Virus record (IMG/VR): IMGVR_UViG_3300024236_000013
Coordinates: 1 to 34,725 of that record
Length of the DNA: 34,725 nt
Source of the DNA: a virus
Direction: 5' to 3' (one strand)
Shown: positions 31,594-34,725 of the stretch, piece by piece
Position numbering within the stretch: position 1 is the stretch's first letter
Layout: each line of letters starts with the position of its first letter
Position numbers and translations under genes: made by a program
Notes under the pieces: model-generated
Told to the model about the DNA's origin: nothing
What the model saw: only the letters and a program-made list of their open reading frames with translations
Database searches by the model: none

Positions 31594-32646
31594 TCAAAAT
31601 AAACTAAAAATCTTTTGCTTTAATTCACCATTGTCTTCACCTGTATCAAAATCATAATGGTAATATTGTCTTGAAAGATGAACACTTCCTGGTTTTTCCA
31701 TATATTTGTCTGCAAATTCTTTTGGATGGGTCTCGTACCAGTGTTTTGGCCATTCTTTAAATTCCCAACCTTTTTCTTCACAAAGCCTTCTAGCAACTTG
31801 ATTAAATGCTATCATGATTTCTGTTCTTGCTTTTTGAGTTCCAATAAATGGAGTTCCTTTATGCCATCCTGTTTTTGGAATTCTTCTCTCTTCATATTCA
31901 ATTGGTAGTAGAGCAACAACTGTAATTTTTGGAATATCTAAAGTTTCAAGATGTTTAATATAATCTTCAGCAAGGGTTATTGCTGAAAACATGGGATCTT
32001 TTTGTCTACCAAGATGGTGTCTAACATCTATATTTCCAAAATATGAAATAAGATGCTTTGTTCCTTCTGGAATATAATTTTGCATTCCTTCTTTAAGAAC
32101 TCCAAAAAGTGTTTTACCATCATTTCTAGAGATATTTGCTCCAGGTTTATATGCTGAAACTGAGTGACTATCACCCAATACAAAAGTATCAGATTCTAAT
32201 GTAAGATCTATTGTTTTTATATTGTTTGAAATTTCTGAAAGTTTTTTAGTATCAAGTTCTGACCACATTTGAGAACATGACTTCATTCTGCTTTCTGCAA
32301 ATTTACCAATATCTGGCATTTCTCTATTAATACAAAATATAGGACCTTTGAAATCTAATAGTCTTTGCATTCTCATTGCAGTATCATCTTGTGCTCCTCC
32401 AAAAAGATTATAACTTCCTTGAAATTCCATTGGGAGTACAATAAACCATGCGTCATAGTCGTGAACATTATCTGATTTTGTTAAGACATCACAATCTAAA
32501 CCAACATGGTTCAACTGGTTTTTTAGCATGTATGTCCATGCAGATTTATGTGAGGCCTTCTTATTACTAAATGTAGTTACAACATCATCAATTGCAATTT
32601 TAGCCCATGTTCCTAATTCCAAAATATCATTTACTGGTGTTTTCAT
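31594..32646 (-). CDS. SGNH-hydrolase-like protein
   Basis: This 350-residue protein has the SGNH signs: VLGDSHSVSAY with Ser160 as candidate nucleophile, SYFGNIDVRHHL (Gly/Asn block), and PGSVHLSRQYY near residue 325 with the catalytic-type His. The first 150 residues are an alpha/beta domain that looks like a nucleotide or sugar-binding unit (GLDCDVLTKSDN, DAWFIVLPMEFQG). SGNH enzymes act as esterases, acetyl or acyl transferases on carbohydrates. Beside inositol synthase and a methyltransferase it may tailor a sugar-like group. The start overlaps the preceding gene by 20 bases. Confidence 0.65.
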   Translation of the reverse strand: MKTPVNDILELGTWAKIAIDDVVTTFSNKKASHKSAWTYMLKNQLNHVGLDCDVLTKSDNVHDYDAWFIVLPMEFQGSYNLFGGAQDDTAMRMQRLLDFKGPIFCINREMPDIGKFAESRMKSCSQMWSELDTKKLSEISNNIKTIDLTLESDTFVLGDSHSVSAYKPGANISRNDGKTLFGVLKEGMQNYIPEGTKHLISYFGNIDVRHHLGRQKDPMFSAITLAEDYIKHLETLDIPKITVVALLPIEYEERRIPKTGWHKGTPFIGTQKARTEIMIAFNQVARRLCEEKGWEFKEWPKHWYETHPKEFADKYMEKPGSVHLSRQYYHYDFDTGEDNGELKQKIFSLF

Positions 32647-32911
32647 CTTTTTCGTTTATGTAATTATCTAATGCTCCGATATATGCAACCGCATCTAACA
32701 AATTATCTCTTTTGTGATTATAGCTTTCTCTAGAAAATTTAAGGGCTATAAGCGCCATGTACATTTCTTTACCTGTTACTTCTAAACCTGTCATTCCATT
32801 AAAAATAGATGCAGCTCTGTCCATTCCTTCTGAGAAAGGACCATACTGTCTCTCTTTTTCTTCTGATCGGTTATTAATGATTTCTTCTGCTTCTTTTAAA
32901 ATACTTTTCAT
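32627..32911 (-). CDS. Small all-alpha phage protein (DUF6378-like)
   Basis: This 94-residue protein contains SEEKERQYGPFSEGMDRAAS and ALIALKFSRESYNHKRDNLLD, a pattern I recall from small all-alpha phage proteins labelled DUF6378. The Lys-Asp-Asn-x-x-Asp segment near the end is reminiscent of MazG-type folds. It opens the modification cassette. Substrate unknown. Confidence 0.72.
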   Translation of the reverse strand: MKSILKEAEEIINNRSEEKERQYGPFSEGMDRAASIFNGMTGLEVTGKEMYMALIALKFSRESYNHKRDNLLDAVAYIGALDNYINEKDENTSK

Positions 32912-32940
32912 GATTCTTATATGAGGTTTTTTGATAAAGT

Positions 32941-33300
32941 TTAAATTGGCTTTATCTTATTATTATGCCAATATGCTTTACCATAACTTACTAAAATTTC
33001 TTCACCTTCTTTAATATCTCGAAGGGCTATAAATTTAAAAAACACATCTTCATGTGGGTGTCTTTGGATATTGGGCTCAAATGAGTGGTTATATAAACTA
33101 CCGCACCCAAGAGCTAGAACTCTACGCATTGTTCTCGTATCAAGCCATGCATAATCTGTAAAGACGTGAGTTCCTCTTATAGGAAGAACTTTACATATTT
33201 CTACAACTTCATCTTTTTTAATAAGTTCAGTTGCAAAACAGCCATGTCCTCCTCTAGAAGACTTTTTTATTTCTATTTTAGTAGGGGGCTTATACTTCAT
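32941..33300 (-). CDS. SET-domain protein, putative protein lysine methyltransferase
   Basis: This 119-residue protein is a single small SET domain. It has GGHGCFATELIKKDE (the GxG-type start), LGCGSLYNHSFEPN with the Asn-His-Ser SAM-binding motif (71-73), and EEILVSYGKAYW with the catalytic-type Tyr106. It is the size of the 119-residue viral SET protein of Paramecium bursaria chlorella virus. In this phage the target could be a host or phage protein. It starts at ATG 33300 within the end of the 48-residue gene and precedes the DUF6378-like gene. Confidence 0.82.
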   Translation of the reverse strand: MKYKPPTKIEIKKSSRGGHGCFATELIKKDEVVEICKVLPIRGTHVFTDYAWLDTRTMRRVLALGCGSLYNHSFEPNIQRHPHEDVFFKFIALRDIKEGEEILVSYGKAYWHNNKIKPI

Positions 33301-33436
33301 CTTTGTTTTGGTTTATTTTATCAATAATGATTTTTACTAAATGACTGCAACCATTATATTCATAATCATTACCAACTTCATCTAACAGTTCATCTAATGA
33401 ATCATTTACTATTTTTATTGCTTCTTCTTTATTCAT
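33290..33436 (-). CDS. Small acidic protein in the early operon
   Basis: A 48-residue ORF, MNKEEAIKIVNDSLDELLDE and onward, ending DKINQNKDEV. It is amphipathic and probably helical with one Cys. The ATG overlaps the upstream stop as ATGA, the leader CCAAAACAAAG matches its neighbours, and it overlaps the SET gene start. Real by context; function unknown. Confidence 0.6.
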   Translation of the reverse strand: MNKEEAIKIVNDSLDELLDEVGNDYEYNGCSHLVKIIIDKINQNKDEV

Positions 33437-33603
33437 CTTTGTTTTGGTTTTAAAATTTCATACACATCTTCAAGTCTTTCCATAGTCTTCTTACTAACTA
33501 TTGACATATCAATATCTTCACGAAAGGTAAATTGTTTCTTTGAATTAACACTACCTAGAACCACCTTCTCACCTTTAAGCATTGCATATATTTCTTTACT
33601 CAT
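33433..33603 (-). CDS. Small protein in the early operon
   Basis: A 56-residue ORF starting MSKEIYAMLKGEKVVLGSVN and ending VYEILKPKQR. It overlaps both neighbours by ATGA junctions, with an A-rich leader. It reads as a small beta-hairpin followed by a helix. No family recognised. Confidence 0.62.
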   Translation of the reverse strand: MSKEIYAMLKGEKVVLGSVNSKKQFTFREDIDMSIVSKKTMERLEDVYEILKPKQR

Positions 33604-33827
33604 CTTTTTTTTGGTTTAATCGGGTCTATAGAAATAGGTAAACCACTATCAGGGTTTGATAAACAAACATCTTCCCATCCAGCACCAGAACACCAAGTAG
33701 GTGGACAATACATTTGTCTTATAGTAGCGGTTTCTAACCATACCCAAACACCATCGAACCTCTTAGGAAACCATAGGAATTTAGTTACTAATCTATCTTC
33801 GTAATATTTAGGTTTTTTTACTCTCAT
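33600..33827 (-). CDS. Small aromatic-rich protein in the early operon
   Basis: A 75-residue protein rich in Trp and Pro (FLWFPKRFDGVWVWLE, CPPTWCSGAGWEDVC) with three Cys residues that might bind a metal. It ends IKPKKR. The ATG overlaps the upstream stop and its stop overlaps the next ATG. Similar short Trp-rich proteins are common in phage early regions; function unknown. Confidence 0.65.
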   Translation of the reverse strand: MRVKKPKYYEDRLVTKFLWFPKRFDGVWVWLETATIRQMYCPPTWCSGAGWEDVCLSNPDSGLPISIDPIKPKKR

Positions 33828-34024
33828 CTTTGTTTTAAATTGTTATCAAATACTTTATTAATATCTTCAGTTAATATTCCTCCTTCAGAAAGAGGAGCAT
33901 CTAGTAAAATCTTTGCCGTAGCTAAAGCCATACCAGATTCTCCTTCTTTTAACATATCTCCTAAAAGGCTAAGTTTCATATCTGCTGGTAAACTTAAAAA
34001 CCATTGTTTTTCTGCTTCTTTCAT
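33824..34024 (-). CDS. Small helical protein in the early operon
   Basis: A 66-residue protein (MKEAEKQWFLSLPADMKLSL and onward) that looks helical and acidic, ending NNLKQR. Overlaps the next gene by ATGA and starts one base from the alarmone hydrolase stop. Function unknown. Confidence 0.62.
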   Translation of the reverse strand: MKEAEKQWFLSLPADMKLSLLGDMLKEGESGMALATAKILLDAPLSEGGILTEDINKVFDNNLKQR

Positions 34025-34025
34025 T

Positions 34026-34511
34026 TTATTGATTTAAAAATGTTAATAATACTTCTTTCTCTGCTAAGTAAACTTTAGAGAACTTAGGGTCATTATCTAC
34101 AATAGACTTTGTGTTATCTACCATATCTAGTTTTTTGATTGCTTTTGCACGTTGAGATACTAAGCCTAAACGCTGAGCCTCTAATTGCTTACGGGCTTTA
34201 CGGTTTAGATTTGGAAAATCTTGATGTGTGTATACATCAGTTAAAGCAACTACCAAACTTAAAGTATCTTCAGCGTCAGCTTGACTGAGTGTTTGGTGCA
34301 AAAATGCCCGTAATTGATTGTGAGTTACTGCAGTATCTTCTAATACATCATGAAGAATAGCAGCATTTACCATGTTTTGGTCTCCTCCGTTATCAATAAC
34401 CAATTGAGCTACTGCAATAGGGTGGATAATGTATGCATCTCCAGTATATTTTCGAAGTTGACCACTGTGTGCATCTGTTGCGAAGTCTAGAATTTTTGTA
34501 TTAATTGTCAT
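34026..34511 (-). CDS. Small alarmone hydrolase-like (MESH1/SpoT HD domain)
   Basis: This 161-residue protein is a stand-alone HD hydrolase of the RelA/SpoT type. It has the opening ILDFATDAHSGQLRKYTGD, His30 in YIIHPIAVAQ, the HDxxED motif LHDVLEDT (His54, Asp55, Glu58, Asp59), and KKLDMVDNTKSI with Asp129 and Asn133, all matching the manganese and substrate residues of SpoT/MESH1. There is no synthetase domain. It should cleave ppGpp/pppGpp and so relieve the host stringent response during infection, or hydrolyse a related nucleotide. It heads an operon of overlapping small genes with an A-rich leader. Confidence 0.85.
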   Translation of the reverse strand: MTINTKILDFATDAHSGQLRKYTGDAYIIHPIAVAQLVIDNGGDQNMVNAAILHDVLEDTAVTHNQLRAFLHQTLSQADAEDTLSLVVALTDVYTHQDFPNLNRKARKQLEAQRLGLVSQRAKAIKKLDMVDNTKSIVDNDPKFSKVYLAEKEVLLTFLNQ

Positions 34512-34598
34512 ATCTTTTGTTGTTTTGATTATAGTATAAATATAATCATTTTAAACGACATAAAAAAATCTGGAGTGACTTTTTTTTAAAAAAGTTTT

Positions 34599-34623
34599 AG
34601 TGAACCGGGGAGGATTCGAACCT
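34599..34623 (-). other. tRNA 3'-end fragment
   Basis: The minus strand reads a T-arm-like AGGTTCGAATCC followed by TCCCCGGTTCACT, i.e. the T loop and the 3' acceptor strand of a tRNA. The 5' half of the T stem does not pair beyond three bases and the body of a tRNA is absent; the sequence before it is the coding end of the endonuclease gene. It resembles the short tRNA tail left at an insertion or attachment site. Confidence 0.6.
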
Positions 34624-34725
34624 AACCAAGGTACTCTTCTATTTCGTTTAATATTCCAGTTCTTTCAATATATCCTAATGATGTGTTACATGGATGGCAT
34701 AATATTCCTCTAACTTCTCCAGTAA
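34622..34725 (-). CDS. Endonuclease VII-like HNH nuclease (C-terminal part, cut by window edge)
   Basis: The last 33 codons read TGEVRGILCHPCNTSLGYIE and then RTGILNEIEEYLG, ending in TAG. This matches the end of the phage endonuclease VII-type HNH domain, in which VRGLLCNxCN carries zinc-binding Cys and the following helices close the fold. T4 endonuclease VII (gp49) resolves DNA branches before packaging; related free-standing copies act as homing endonucleases. The start lies outside the window. Confidence 0.8.
   Translation of the reverse strand, partial: TGEVRGILCHPCNTSLGYIERTGILNEIEEYLG

Noticed and set aside
34561-34598. A/T hairpin (ACTTTTTT with AAAAAAGT) as a terminator
   Set aside because: Stem is made only of A-T pairs apart from one base pair and lies in homopolymer runs, so it is too weak to call.
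34599-34665. Complete tRNA overlapping the endonuclease gene
   Set aside because: A 7-bp acceptor-like pairing exists (GAACTGG with CCGGTTC), but the total is only about 62 bases with no D arm or anticodon stem, and the T stem pairs for only three bases.

Overview
The window is a 34.7 kb piece of a T4-like (tailed, contractile-tail, dsDNA) bacteriophage genome. The evidence is a set of recognisable T4 hallmark genes: major capsid gp23, prohead protease gp21, portal gp20, head completion gp4, late sigma gp55, SbcCD-type gp46/gp47, helicase gp41, recombinase UvsX, sliding clamp gp45, a family B DNA polymerase gp43, and NrdA/NrdB. All assigned genes except one doubtful fragment at the left edge lie on the minus strand, so transcription runs from high to low coordinates. 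The DNA is AT-rich. Start codons sit behind A-rich leaders with no GGAGG-type ribosome binding site, the style of Bacteroidota, so a Bacteroidota host is the best guess (inference).

Regions in transcription order. (1) 34.7-32.6 kb: the tail of an endonuclease VII-like HNH gene next to a tRNA 3'-end fragment, then an early-type operon of short genes, with a predicted (p)ppGpp hydrolase and a SET-domain protein. (2) 32.6-28.1 kb: an accessory cassette with an SGNH-like hydrolase, myo-inositol-1-phosphate synthase, a HAD-like phosphatase, an FkbM methyltransferase and a protein resembling thymine-hypermodification pyrophosphorylases. (3) 28.1-12.8 kb: nucleotide metabolism, replication and recombination (dUTPase, polymerase N-half, NrdB, NrdA, clamp, polymerase C-half, UvsX, gp41, gp47, gp46). 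A late-type gene with its own promoter is inserted between NrdA and the clamp. (4) 12.8-0.1 kb: late regulation and virion assembly (gp15-like tail protein, an acidic repeat protein, a small internal-protein candidate, gp55, gp4, a neck/head protein, portal, a core protein, a protease-scaffold fusion, a small membrane protein, gp23, and a large coiled-coil protein).

The sequence carries its own regulatory grammar. A GATATATAAA/C motif on the minus strand precedes the late genes and probably is the phage late promoter read by the gp55 encoded here. Six strong hairpin-plus-T-run terminators close transcription units. Several late or internal proteins share an N-terminus resembling the T4 capsid targeting sequence (FxxFINEN-like), which suggests packaging into the prohead and trimming by the protease encoded here.

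Most notable points: the protease and scaffold are one ORF with a likely internal start for scaffold alone; the DNA polymerase is split in the fingers domain with its halves about 5 kb apart; a 21-nt intergenic stretch appears identical to helix 69 of 23S rRNA; and the inositol/methyltransferase/pyrophosphorylase cassette may be an undescribed modification system. No intergenic stretch exceeds 300 bases, and I found no CRISPR array, insertion sequence, complete tRNA or origin. All family assignments come from reading motifs by eye, without a database search.
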